Assembly (NCBI RefSeq): GCF_964019385.1
Contig: NC_088643.1
Location: 8,017,052 to 8,081,051 of the forward strand
DNA from: Sycon ciliatum
Taxonomy: Eukaryota > Porifera > Calcarea > Leucosolenida > Sycettidae
Direction of reading: 5' to 3'
DNA length: 64,000 bases
A program made the position numbers and the translations under genes. The notes under the pieces are model-generated. The model saw only the letters and a list, made by a program, of their open reading frames with translations, was not told where the DNA came from and did no database searches. Each line of letters starts with the position of its first letter. Position 1 is the stretch's first letter. Of the stretch, positions 21,658-34,441 are shown one piece after another.

Positions 21658-21793
21658 TTCCCGTAGCTATGCAGAAGACGTTACTTCAGTAACGTCTGGC
21701 GCTAGCCAGGGTCAACACAGCTTTAATTCCCGTAGCTATGCAGAAGACGTTACTTCAGTAACGTCTGGCGCTAGCCAGGGTCCACACAGCTTT
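21658..21793 (+). repeat. Tandem double-hairpin units, right copy
   Basis: Copy of 612-747 in the right duplication, with both 68-base units and their stems intact. The third unit recurs at 22982-23049. Confidence 0.85.
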
Positions 21794-21801
21794 AATTTGG
21801 T

Positions 21802-21854
21802 GTTTGTTTGTTTGTTTGTTTGTTTGTTTGTTTGTTTGTTTGTTTGTTTGTTTG
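21802..21854 (+). repeat. (TTTG)n microsatellite, right copy
   Basis: The same tract as 756-804, one TTTG unit longer. Confidence 0.95.
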
Positions 21855-22300
21855 TGTCACGCCTGGCGCTATCCCGTATCTGTCCCGTACCGTACCGTAC
21901 CGTACCAGCCAAGACAGCTGGCCACAATATATTTTGGTTTGTTTTTGCCATCGGCATGCCTGACGCTATCCCGTACCTGTCCCGTACCATCAAGAATACG
22001 GTACAATCAAGAGAATGAGTATATATGCGGAGTGTATCGGGGGAATGCATTCAGTGCAGTAACATTTTGTGAGGATTTGTGTGCGAAGCCGAGATCCCAC
22101 TAGCAGGCTGGCTGGGCCGCCTGTCGACCAGCCCGGGAATCGCATGTAGGCCGATAGCATAATAATTATAACGTATAGCAGGGAGTCGTATTATGTAAAC
22201 GACTCCGTGCTGTCTAGGGAGATTTTCTTGAAAGAAATACGAAGTAGGGAGATGAAGAAATGCAATTAGAATGGACGTTAGTTGCCGAATATGTGACATG

Positions 22301-22606
22301 ATGCGTCAGCTAAAACAACCTTTGGAAGAGAGATCCCGTCGTCTCCAAAATAATCCTGAACGGGCGAGTCAGCGCCAGTCACAGGAAACGTCGGAAGAGA
22401 GATCCCGTCGACTCCAGAACGTCCGTGATCGGCAGAGTCAGCGCCGGTAACAGGAAACGTCGGAAGAGAGATCCCGTCGACTCCAGAACATTCGTGATAG
22501 GCAGAGTCAGCCCCGGTCACAGGAAACGGCAGGACAGACATCGCGTCGAATCCAGAACGCCCGTGATCGGCAGAGTCAGCGCCGGTCACTAGGGGTGTGT
22601 GGATAA
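22301..22606 (+). pseudogene. Right copy of the 23-residue basic repeat fragment
   Basis: Same sequence and same internal TAA as 1251-1556, with four 69-base repeats beginning at 22324. The shared stop shows the frame was already broken before the large duplication. Confidence 0.4.
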
Positions 22607-23129
22607 TGCTCGAAAAGGTGGCAGATTCTGCTCGAAAAGCAGTGAAATTGGCAGAACCATACAAACCTATGGCGGGCAATTCCTCGAATTCTGCTCCATT
22701 TCTTTATCCACATACCAAACATGCAGGAAACTTACCAAAAAAGTACCGAATTTGCCAATTTTTCTGCCGGCATTATCCGCATACGCCTACCGTTCACAGG
22801 AAACGTAACAAAAAATTATAAATTATAAATATACAAAAAATATTAACGCCGTAGTAGTGCAACAGACGCTACTTCAGTATCGTTTGGCGCTAGCCAGGGT
22901 TCACACGGCTTTGGCACGTCACATGCATGATGAGCAAGCAAAAAAGCATAGCGTAGGGCCCTGAGCTTCCAAGCTCTCTCGTTCCCGTAGCTATGCAGAA
23001 GACGTTACTTCAGTAACGTCTGGCGCTAGCCAGGGTCCACACAGCTTTGATTTGGTATTTGTTTGTTTGTGTGTTTGTTTGTTTGTTTGTGTCACGCCTG
23101 GCGCTATCCCGTATCTGACGGCAAAAAAT

Positions 23130-23916
23130 CATAGGGATGTTATAAATTTTTCAATTCTCCTATTTTTTTTTCAGGCATATCCTGGGATTCGAACCCGCAC
23201 TATCGCCCTACATGCATTCCCCCATACACTTCGCATTCATACCCATTCATCCAAGTTGCTTCACGTTATGATCTTGCGTTTGAAAGCCGTATTTGAATAT
23301 TGCGGGCAGCTGTATGTGGCCAGCGGTGTTTGATGGTACGGTACGGGAGACGGTGTCGTATTACCCTCGATCGTACCTGTCCCGTACCTATCCCTACCGT
23401 ACCGTACCAGCAAAGACGGCTGGCCACAATGCATATTCAAATAGGGCTTTCAAATGCAAGATCATTATGTGAAGCAACTTGGAAGAATTAGTATGTATGC
23501 GAAGTGTATCGGGGGATGCATGCAGGGCGCGATAGTGCGGGTTCGAATCCCAGGTTATGTCTTAAAGAAAAAGGAATTTTTTAAAGACCGGGGATGCATG
23601 CAGGGCGCGATAGTGCGGGTTTGAATCCCAGGTTATGTCTTTAAAAAAAGGAATTTTTTAAAGACCGGGGGATGCATGCAGGGCGCGATAGTGCGGGTTC
23701 GAATCCCAGGTTATGTCTTTTAACAAAAAGGAATTTTTCAAAGACCGGGGGATGCATGCAGGGCGCGATAGTGCGGGTTCGAACCCCAGGTTATGTCTTA
23801 AAAAAGAATTTTTCAAAGACCGGGGGATGCATGCAGGGCGCGATAGTGCGGGTTCGAATCCCAGGTTATGTTTTTACAAAAAACGAATTTTTTAAAGAAT
23901 TTATAACATCCCTATG
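23130..23916. mobile_element. Right copy of the foldback element with five B-box units
   Basis: Copy of 2080-2867; the five tandem units occupy 23511-23899. The number of units is the same in both large copies, so the expansion predates the duplication. Confidence 0.7.
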
Positions 23917-24053
23917 CTTTTGTTTGTCTAGGTCATCAAGGCAAAAAAGCATAGCGTAGGGCCCTGAGCTTCCAAGCTCTCTCGTTTGGTATTTGTTTGT
24001 TTGTGTGTTTGTTTGTGTCACGCCTGGCGCTATCCGTATCTGACGGCAAAAAA

Positions 24054-24496
24054 GCTTAGGATGTTATAAATTTTTCAATTCTCCTATTTTTTTTTTCAAG
24101 AATATCCTGGGATTCGAACCCGCACTATCGCCCTACATGCATTCCCCCATACACTTCGCATTCAGACCCATTCTTCCAAGTTGCTTCACGTTATTATCTT
24201 GCGTTTGAAAGCCCTATTTGAATATTGGGGGCAGCTAGACGGTGTCGTATTACCCTCGATCATACCTGTCCCGTGCCTATCCCCTACCGTACCGTGCCAT
24301 CAAAGACGGCTGGCCACAATGCATATTCAAATCGGGCTTTCAAATGCAAGATCACAATGTAAACAACTGGGAAGAATTAGTATGTATGCGAAGTGTATCG
24401 GGGGATGCATGCAGGGCGCGCGATAGTGCGGGTTCGAATCCCAGGTTATGTCCAAAAAAAAAGGATTTTTTTAAAGAATTTATAACATCCCTATGC
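24054..24496. mobile_element. Right copy of the shorter foldback element
   Basis: Copy of 3005-3446; one A is added in the run before GGATTTTT near 24458. Confidence 0.7.
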
Positions 24497-24569
24497 TTTT
24501 TTTTGTCTAGGTCATCAAGGCAAAAAAGCATAGCGTAGGGCCCTGAGCTTCCAAGCTCTCTCGTTTGCC

Positions 24570-27500
24570 AATATTCTTTGGAGAGCGAGTGACGCCGCTC
24601 GGTCATGGCTGTCAGCTTCGGCTGGCCCATGGGTAATGTCTTCTTCGCCAGGAAACAGGCAAGCTTGTGGAAGTATTTTGAGTAGTGGAGCAAAAGGCCA
24701 GGGCTTGTTTCGCATTGGTACGTTCAACGTCCGTGGACTTACTTAAATTTTTTTTAAATCAACTTATTTCAGACCTCAATAAATACAGAGTTGGACTCTG
24801 CTGTCTTCAGAAGACTAAAATCTCCGAAGGCTACAATGGAAATATTGACAACTACCCTCTACTGTGTCTCTCGTCGTCGTGTCGACATTATGGACTCGGA
24901 TTCGTGGTGGAAAAGCAGTTACTGTACCGAATATATAGATATTGGCAGGTGTCGGACCGTATCGCCGTGCTACAGTTATGGCTCTCCGGGAGAACGCTGT
25001 GCTCATTTGTAAATGTCTACGCCCCGACGTCAACACGCGTTGCAGCAGACCATTCATGCCTAGACGAGTTCTACAACAGCTTGCTGGAAACAATTCAAAA
25101 ACTAAGATCTTCATCGCTGCTGTTCCTGATGGGAGACTTCAACGCAAAACTTGGGAGACGACCACCCAGTGACTGCCACCCCATATCCCATGCTGGTTCA
25201 CACTCAAGGGGCCATCGCAACAACAGCGGCTAGACTTTGGCTGATTTCGCGTCCAGCAATTACCTATTTGCCTGTAACACGGCGTTTCAGCACCGTGCAG
25301 AACATATCACCACATGGACAGGCTGGCGCCACAACCCTAGTGGAGGTCCACCTTTACCCATTTACAACCAAATAGATTATATCCTTTGCCGTCACAGTGA
25401 AAGCTTTGTGGTGACGGATGCCAGATCATACGCCGGGACAAGCTTAGAAAGCGATCACCGTCTTGTGCTGGCAAACCTCAACCTGACAAAGTTGTACAAG
25501 AAGCTCAAGAGGCCGCCAGTAGCCATATCCAGCAACGCAAAATTCAATATATCGGAATTTAGTGACCCGACCAAGAAAGCAAAGTACAGAGAGGCTATCA
25601 ACGAACATCTACAGGACCTCGGCAGAGAGCAGGAAGGTGTCAATGCGGAGCAACATCTGCAGTATATTGTGAACGCTATGAGTGAGGCAGCAAACACATC
25701 GGTGGGCCGCGTCCCTAAAACAAACAAGACGCATAGAAATGGCTTCAGCGGCGAAATTGAAAAGCTAGCAGCAGAGAAACGCAAACTGCGTCTCGACATT
25801 GCGGTGTGCGGAGATGGAACGAAGGTAAAAGAAATGAAAACACGACGCAACAGGCTGGCACACCAAATTCGCCGGGAATGCCTCAAGTTAGCATCGACTC
25901 GACTGGACGAACGTGTAGCTGAAATAGACCAAATGAAAGACGACGCAAAAATGTTCAAAGCAACACGACTACTGCGCCGACAGCAGCAGTCACCAGTTGT
26001 GGTTGAAGACTCTGATGGCAAACTCATTGCACAACCTAGTGAATCAGGCGAAGCATTAAGGCAACGCTTCCGTGCTTTATTCTGTGATCCTGCTCTGGAG
26101 TCATCTAGGCTCTTACGGACAGAGGAAGACCTTTAAAACCCTATAAAGCAGACATCGGTACATGCCGCAGCTAAGCGCTTGAATAATGGCCGAGCTTCGG
26201 GACCAGATAGGATACCTGCTGAACTTATCAAATATGGAACACCAGCACTGTTCTCGAACATTGCCACTACATTCAACAATTCTGCCAAAGACAAATCACT
26301 CAAGCTAGGCGATGGGCTACTGATCCCGATACCAAAGCCGGGAAAGAAAAGAGGTCCTCCTGGAAATGTAAGGCCAGTTACCCTGTTGAACACCCTACGG
26401 AAACTTCTTTCATCGGTCATCCTGACGCGGATCAAGCCCGCTATCAACGGGTACTTGTCACTGAACCAGAGCGGGTTCCGGTCAGGGAGAAGTACTGGAG
26501 ACGTGGTATACAGCTATCGGTGGTTTGATAACCACCGATAGCTGTATACCACGCAAGATGCCTACGGGTTGCGTCGGAGATCTCAATCTTAGGCATTGAT
26601 ATGTCAAAGGCATTTGACACTATATCAAGGGGCAGGCTGATCGATATACTGTCGTCAGTCATTGATCATGATGAGCTGCACATCATCCAATGCCTTCTGA
26701 CAGACACCACAATAAAAGTAAAGCTGAATAACATTCTCAGCCAACCATTAGTCACACATAATGGAACCCCACAAGGTGATTCTCTATCGCCAGTCCTGTT
26801 TACTGTCTACCTCGAGGCTGCATTGAGGTTGATTCGAGAGCGACTCTCACCACGACCAGCATTGGATATTCAGCTTCAATTGCCCAATGAAACAGCGTAT
26901 GCGGATGACGTAGACTTCATCAGCACCAGCCTACAATATTTGCATGACAATCAACCCATACTATCATCCTCGTTAGCGGAATACAACTTAAAAATGAATG
27001 AAGCCAAAACCGAATATACTACAATTAAAAGAGAAAAGGACAGAGTAGACGAGCGATGGCGGAATACGGTCAAAATAGGATCGATGCTTGGAGTGGAGGA
27101 AGATATCAGTCGGAGAAAACGTCTAGCAACATGTGCCTGACATCAGCTGTGGGTGATATGGCTGAGAGGTAACCATGCCCGTGAACCCCTTCAGATTAGG
27201 TTATACAGCAGCTTTATTCTCCCAATACTTCTTTATAACTGCGGAACATGGAGCCTGACAGAGACTCAAGAAAAAAACTTGACTTGTTCCACCGCCAGCA
27301 GTTACGAGCAGTCATAGGGGTCAAATATCCCCGTATAATACGCAATGAAGCACTGTACAAGCGCACTGGCTCCAAGCCAATTAGCAGAATCATCCGGTCT
27401 GCTAGGTGGAGAATCCTTGGCCACATGCTTCGACTAGACACCTCATCCCCGGTCCAGCAGGCTATGTCAGCATACTTTAAGCCAGGAAGCTCAGGGTTCC

Positions 27501-28155
27501 GAGGCCGCCCGAGAACAACCCTCCCGCGATCCATCAACAACGACCTGAAAAATTCCAGATCCACAATTTCCCTCACATCACACGAGGATCTAGTTGCACT
27601 GAGGCAGCTCGCCCAGGATCGTCGAAAGTGGAAGGAACTAATGTGTGCTGTGTGTAATGGCTGAAGTTATACAATTACACTAGATACCCTTAACAATAAT
27701 AACGGATACAATTACATTAGTTACTGTAACACACTAGATACTCTAGATACTAGATACTCTAACAATTTTATCAACAATTATGATAATTACCACATCAAAT
27801 GCTGCAGAGACCTATCCAGAATCGGCAATATGCTGGCCCTGGCCTGGAGATCTGCAACTACAATCAGCTTCTACTCTGCAACATTAACGGATTAGTCCCC
27901 TTTGTCGATTGATGGATCAATCGGTAGATTCGGCTCTGTTTTTCTTTCCTTTCTTTCTTATTTTGAATTGTATGTTGAACTCATTGGTTTTCTCAAGTTG
28001 TATTCTGTATCTCGTTATCGTTATATTTCCCTCTAGCCCTCTCGCTTAGGATGAGCTTTCTTTTTTATGGCAGCTTAAGCGAAGGCTATATACCTGCTTT
28101 ATGCAGGTTGATGCCAACGCGAACAAGCAAAATAATAATAATAATAATAATAATA
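24570..28155 (+). mobile_element. Right copy of the RTE-like retrotransposon
   Basis: Collinear with 3518-7105. It shares every lesion seen in the left copy: the endonuclease frameshifts, the in-frame TAA at 26134, the palindrome at 26502-26553 and the shift near 27140. The catalytic Y-A-D-D is near 26897, and the (AAT)n tail ends at 28155. Shared lesions show that both copies come from the large duplication, not from two insertions. Confidence 0.9.
26502..26553. repeat. Right copy of the 52-base palindrome in the reverse transcriptase
   Basis: Identical to 5452-5503, with both 24-base arms and the TGAT loop. A perfect palindrome retained in both copies argues against a sequencing foldback unique to one read. 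Confidence 0.95.
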
Positions 28156-28495
28156 TCAACAACTCGGAGTTATGTTACTGGTATGGATGAGGTCGGCCAG
28201 AGTTCGCATGGGGTGCATGTAGAACTAATTCATTGTTATCAATAAAATCGAAAAAAGCGAGGAGACGTTATCGGCGCTACAATTGTTTGTGTCAATACTC
28301 GGAGTAGATGAAGCAGCTGAAGCACCAACTAACCCTACGTACAAACTGCACCCTGTACACGCCTGTGGGGTCGGCCCCAGAAAAAAACAATGAACTTTAT
28401 GCTAGTTGTGTGTTTTCTTTGCATTACATTGTTGGTACGTCATTATACAGTGGCCATTGACATTTTTTTGGATTATTGTTTCTGTACTTTGCAGG

Positions 28496-28909
28496 ATGAG
28501 CCGAAGACGCACACATGCAAAGTTGAAGGCAATTGCTCAGCCCTACTATCCGCCAGTAACTCGAGCTCGAGCAAAAAGGTCTCAGCTTGCAGCAAATATG
28601 CTTCCTGAGAAGGAATGTTCTGCAGCATTTGCAAACACTGACCCTGTGTTGGAGCAGTCAACTGCCGTGACTGAGATTGTAGAGGCTGCAGATCCTGCTG
28701 AGGACTTAAGCGTATCACACGATGGAATTGTTGTCCAAGGGAATCATTATTGTGTGAAACGCAACAAACTGGACCTGGTTTCTTTCGACGTCTGGCGCTC
28801 TGTTCTGCTACAGATGCTGTCCGTTAGAGCCATCATCCGACTGTGTCAAGCATCACGTCATTTCCACCGATTTTTTATGAACGAGGAAACATTCCGGTTC
28901 CTTACAGAG
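28496..28909 (+). CDS. First coding exon of F-box-like gene member A, complete copy
   Basis: Identical by eye in protein sequence to 7446-7859: 138 codons ending in phase 0 at the donor GAG/GTGAGC. It joins a complete second exon at 34442-35368, so this is the copy that could make a whole protein of 446 residues. The F-box-like segment falls at residues 97-138, directly against the exon boundary. An acceptor-like TGTACTTTGCAG precedes the ATG by one base, which points to a 5' untranslated exon further upstream. The (AAT)n tail of the RTE-like element ends about 340 bases before the ATG, so the retrotransposon sits in the promoter or first intron. Confidence 0.75.
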
Positions 28910-29694
28910 GTGAGCGTTTACTTTAGTAGTTGCCAAATATAATTGCGTGTACAGTAGTACTAAATTGGGATGTCGAGCGAAAAATTGCACTAGATAGGGC
29001 CTGTCGAGGCAGCTCGAATCAGAGTGCTCCATGCAATAACGGGCTGTGCGGTATAACCAGGGATGTGTTTTCGACCCAGATAAGAGCCAGGCACAAGTGG
29101 GGGCGTGTCAAGGCAGATTATTATTATTATTATTATTATTATGAAATGACCCAAAGGCAATGTGCCTATCGAGGGGTTCATTTGATTGAAAGAACAGTAG
29201 ATGTAGATGTATGTACAAAGAGAAGTAGGGATTGATGAGGAGAGAAATGGGGAAAATCAACTGCAAGGTGGCGGAATTCCGTTGATTGCATAAGCATAGT
29301 CAGCTGTAAATTTCCTGAGGGCAGCTTTGAACTTATAGAGCGAGGCTTCCGATGTTAGACTGGGGGGTAAACAGATTGAAGCAGAGTGCTCCATGCACAA
29401 ATGTGAGGAGCAGTAGATCCAGAGAAGAATGCTCAGGCTAGAGAGGAGCCAGGCATTAACAGAAAGTCACCAGGTCACCGTGATTTGTTACTCCCGCCAT
29501 TTGAGGGTAACAGCGCAACGACTGCTGCATGCCGTGTTGCACGAAATGCACAATATTTTACAGCAGTCAGGATTCAGCAGTCAGGGAAGAATGAACTAGG
29601 AAAAGTTATTCCTGTACTGACTAGAGAAAGGATGAACGACAAAGACGAGTCATGGGGCCGGAATAATCTCCAACCAGAAAACCAACTGCCTACT

Positions 29695-30628
29695 TAGGCC
29701 CCGGTCACACATGCACTTTTTTTGGCGGTTCCGCCAAAGCGTAACTTACGCTTCCGCCGTTGCCTCGGCAACGGCGGAGGCGTAAGTTACGCTTTGGCGG
29801 AAAGTTTGGATTTCGCTACGCCAAAAAAATGCGAGCGGAGCCTCCGCTTTCGCGGATCCGCTTTGGCGGAACCTGCATGGTGATCAGCTTTGCCTTTGGA
29901 GTTTGGTGTGCTACTTCTGCACTGAGTTCTGGTGTTGTTTGGTTGCCGTTTGGTATTCAGTTTTCATATTGTTCTTCTTTGCCAATGAACTGTACGTTCT
30001 GGAGATCTCGCAAACAATACTGCATCGTTATGAGTGGATAATTGGTGAGGGAATCCGCCTCCCAACTCATTGGCCCCGATCGCGGACGATCTCCAACTCT
30101 CTCCTTCTCTCTACAAGCAATACGTCCACCAGAGTATGCAACACTAGGACTGCAACCAGGGAGTAGTAGAGTACTCTGCCACACCTTCACTGCAACTGCA
30201 GGCATCCACGCAGTTGCTGGGTCGATGATGGATCATGGAGGAGGCAACGACACCCTGCTATAAAACTATTTGAATTTGATATTGATGTAAACTAAACTAG
30301 TAATATTCTAATACACCTGTACTGGGCCGCAGTGAATGCGCCCCAAATCCACGAGTGTACTTGGCAGGAGACATTCAGCAGCCTGTCAGCGATCCACGAT
30401 AGCTCTACTTGTACAAGCGAAGGTCGCTTCAACTCGGACAAGAACATCTAAAATTTCATAGGACGTGCTGCATTTGCATTCTCTCCGCCAAAGCGGAGCG
30501 TTGAGGAGCAGAGTAGTCTACATGTATGTGTGACCGCTGCATCGTGTGGTCCGCCAAAGCGGCTGCGATAGTTCCGCTTTCCGCCTCCGCAAAAGCGGTG
30601 CAAGCTTTTCATGTGTGACCGCGGCCTA
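29695..30628. mobile_element. Non-autonomous TIR element, right copy
   Basis: Copy of 8643-9576, including the hairpin at 29729-29802 and both inverted ends. Confidence 0.75.
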
Positions 30629-30976
30629 AAAGGAGAGAAGATGTACAAGTAGAAGCCAAATTTCACCAAAACCAATTTTCTTTGATAGTGCGGTTTCGTG
30701 ATGTCCACAACTTTTATCAGTAATCATTTGATAGGCCCTATTTAATAATACCTCAATGGCACCGTTTAAAACGTTACTGATGTACGTCAAGTACAAGACA
30801 CTTTCCGATTGATATCCGAATTGTTTTTCACTAAACAAATTAGTAACGAAAAGATCAAAGTAGCGTAGTACCCGGTTTGGGAGGCTCGACTTGATTTAAT
30901 TGTTCAGTCAGATTTCATCCCTGTGTACTGGGGATGGGTGGAGCGACAAAGGTTAATATTTCGAATATATATGTAG

Positions 30977-32816
30977 GACGCAGTATAGAGTCCATGCACT
31001 ATATGATGTCCAGCACCCTATATAGAGTCCATTGGTCCAAAATCCACTATACAGAGTCCAGGAGTCCACTCAGTTTTTATCAGCTTCATCCTGCCGCGCA
31101 ATCCCCTATAAGGAGTACACTTTTTCTACGAGTCCCCTATTCACAGTCCAGAAGTCCAGTTTATCCAGTCACACCGTCCTGTGTGTTGTGCCCGAAAGAG
31201 AACAAACACATTTTTAGTTTTGCTTGCCTCGTGGCAGCGCATTCCTTTCTTCACTTCAGCCATGGCTGCCAGTTCTGCTGTGCAGTTGCTGACAGTAATC
31301 TGTCTCGAGGTAACCAAGGAGGATAAGGAGACGTTCAAAATCAAATCTGGAAAGCGTCTTGTGATTCTCTGAAGACGTTTCATCAGTGCGCGGGATGAAA
31401 GCAGAGATTGCAGAACGAGAAAAGTTCAGCACAGTTCAAATCTGACGAGTCAGGTACACTCTCTTTCGTTCGACGCCACAAGGATCCCCTGTTTGGTTGG
31501 CCATTGCTGCCAGTAAGACGTTTGAACGGTTTCATCAGAGCGAGGGATGAAAGCAGCAAGCGGAGAAAGAGAAAAGTTCAGCACAGTTCCAATCTGACAA
31601 GTCAGATACACTGACACTCTCTTTCGTTCGTCGCCACAAGGATACCCCTGTTTGACTGGACAAGAGCTGCCTGTACCACCGTGTCAAAAGGCTGTCCAAC
31701 TACATGGCAGGACGATGACTGAGGTAAGGAAGCTTTTACTGGTTTCGATTGGTCTGCTGTTCTGTCGTTATCCTTGAATTGTTTTTCCATTTTCAAGGAG
31801 CGTATCGCGTTTGTTTGATGTTGCTTGAATGAATGCCCTAAAAGTAATCAACCACTTCGTAATAGTCCTCAAGGACTGCAACTGTGCAAGGACTTTGCAT
31901 CAATCGTATACGATCGTCTAGCTATCATCAATTATTATTTTATTTCATGAGAAATGTATTTTTATCCCTGTGATAATTATGTGAACTCCACGACACTCTT
32001 CCTCTAGTATGATGTCAAATACAATGGGATCCACAAACGCAGTGCCAGTGTACTAGTAGTAAGAGGAGGATTGCTTGTATGCCAATGACAAGAAAAAGCT
32101 TCTCAAGCTAATACTCGTATTCCCTGAAGTAACCGTTTTGATGTCACGAACATGACATTGTGTCAGTGAAACTGCCTCGTGACAACAAATCATTGCATTT
32201 CCATCTTGAGGAAGACTGACTGACGGCAACGCTGTACAGATTGTTCAAATCATTTCATTTCAATTTAGTTGCAGTGAAGTGAAACACTGTGTACACTACA
32301 TGTATGTTGGTGTGTCTGTGCGTCTTGAGTGTGCACAAACGATCTTATTCCTCGTATTACTAATAGATTATTGTCCCCACCGTCACCTGTTCACAGGTCT
32401 TTGAGTGGATGGATTTTCATTGAGCATCACATTCGTTGAGAACTTGGTAGTTGTGTGCTCCCATGCATCATTACGGTAATAAGCGTATCCTTGTGCTATC
32501 TATTTGTTGCAGGTGTGCTGAAGCTTGCGGAACTGAGTGCTGCTGAACATTTGCATGGCCATGAGCAATGGTGAAGCTTGCTATTGCACTCTCAGCATGT
32601 GCTAGTACTATGCTGACCACTGCACTTTGTTACTCTCTTACACTACTACGTGTATGTAAACGTGCGTGTACCCGTCCCTGTATGCATTCGTTTCGTATAA
32701 TTATTTGTTATCCCTCTTGACTTTACATGTAAATGGGTGGACGTTTGCATGGCTGTTGGACTTGCGTGTGTATTGTGTCTCTACTCTTTTCTTGGTGTTT
32801 TCTTGGCGTTGTATAA

Positions 32817-32873
<57 letters not shown>

Positions 32874-33516
32874 CAATAATTTGAAAACAAATAATTAATC
32901 CTGCCCTCTCCATTATTCTCTTTCGATTCTTGGTTTTTTTCTAGGTATTTTCTTGGCGTTGTGTGGGTGTGTGCATGTGTGTGTGCGTGCACAATAATTC
33001 GGCAACACTACATGATTGAGATATTGTAATTTGCAGCGTCTGCGAAGAGACCACTTGATTTGAGGATGGTGTTTGTAGGGTTTTTCATGTAATGAAATGG
33101 CTGCAGTGGCGCCTCAATACTTATTTTTTTTATCTTAAGAAGTGAATGATGTAAAGGATTAAAGGGAGAGGCCGTTTTCTGGTTAATATTCACTGCTTAC
33201 AGCAGATCCTATGTCTAATTTCGAACTCGATAGGGGATGCCTAATTGGCTGGACTTTATACAGGGAGTGTTGTCCACATAAAGACTCTTTAAAGTTGATT
33301 TCAAAGTTTGGACTCCGTACAGTTGATTTTGGACCAATGGACTCTATATAGGGGGAAGCCAATTGGCTGGACTCTATACAGGGAGTAATGTCCATCTAAA
33401 CTTTGAGCTCACAGTTGATTCCAAGTTTGGACTCTGTACAGTGGATTTTGGACCAATAGACTATTATAGGGGTTGGACATCATATAAGGGCTGGACGCTC
33501 TACTGAGTCCAAAATA
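30977..33516. mobile_element. Foldback element, right copy
   Basis: Copy of 9925-12470 with the same arms near 30983-31062 and 33427-33508, and a shorter internal GT tract. Confidence 0.6.
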
Positions 33517-34441
33517 ATATAATTAATAGCAGACTCAGCGGAGGACGTTCAGGTTGGTTGTAACTCTGAGTTTGATGCCGTAAGGAAATCATCAGACAAC
33601 TGATACTCGGGTCTACCCAACAGTATGCTTATAAACACATAGGGCCACAAGCATAAACAAATTTAGCGCTAAATCTGGTGTGAGGAATGGGGAGAAAGCT
33701 GGCGCGGGCCAAGGCGCGACAGTAGAAGTGCCAGGAGGGTGGCGGGCAACAGGCAGGTGTGAGCATGAAAGCGCGGAAAGAGGCGATGGGGAGGCAGCGC
33801 ACAGCAGATAGGTGGAGGTGCCAGGAGGATGGCGGGCAATGGGCCAGTGAGATCGTTACAAGTAGGGAGTCGTTTGGTGACGGGCCGGCGTGAGCAGAGT
33901 GGCATCGCGAACAAAAGGCGAAGGGATTGTGTTGTTTTAAAATAATATTGGGTGCTCAGGCAAACTCTTGGCATATTGATGGAGAATAGCACTTCATTAT
34001 ATAGAAAAGAAAAGGACCAAGGAATTGCAAGTTACGCTATAATGTCCACTAACATCACCAGTTGCTAAACAATCAGCTCATGCGATAACATTGCACGACA
34101 CTGACCCTGACTCCTTGGCTCTCCATCCGAGTCAATTTATATTTTACTTCAAGTTGAAGTTCGGAGACCGTACATGTAGATAAAATGTGTGTGTTTTGAG
34201 CGATATTTTAAAATGAATTGGCTGCAGTTGAGTCAGCGCAGTTCGAAAAATAAAAGTATTACGACCAATGTTGCTTTCAATAACGTCTCTCTGTGACATT
34301 ATGACGTGATGTTAGTTCACGCCTCCCTTTCGCGATCACATGTGACATAGATAGGCCAGAAAACCTTTTTTGAAAGACCTCTTGATTTTGCCTTGATTCA
34401 ATGTGCATTTACCGTCTCTCCCAATGCTTTACTTTGTGCAG

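Larger units (their letters stand above)
28910..34441 (+). other. Intron of F-box-like gene member A, complete copy
   Basis: Collinear with 7860-13395. It has a GTGAGC donor and a TTTGTGCAG acceptor, and carries the TIR element (29695-30628) and the foldback element (30977-33516). The stretch 33530-34390 holds nothing recognisable. Confidence 0.65.
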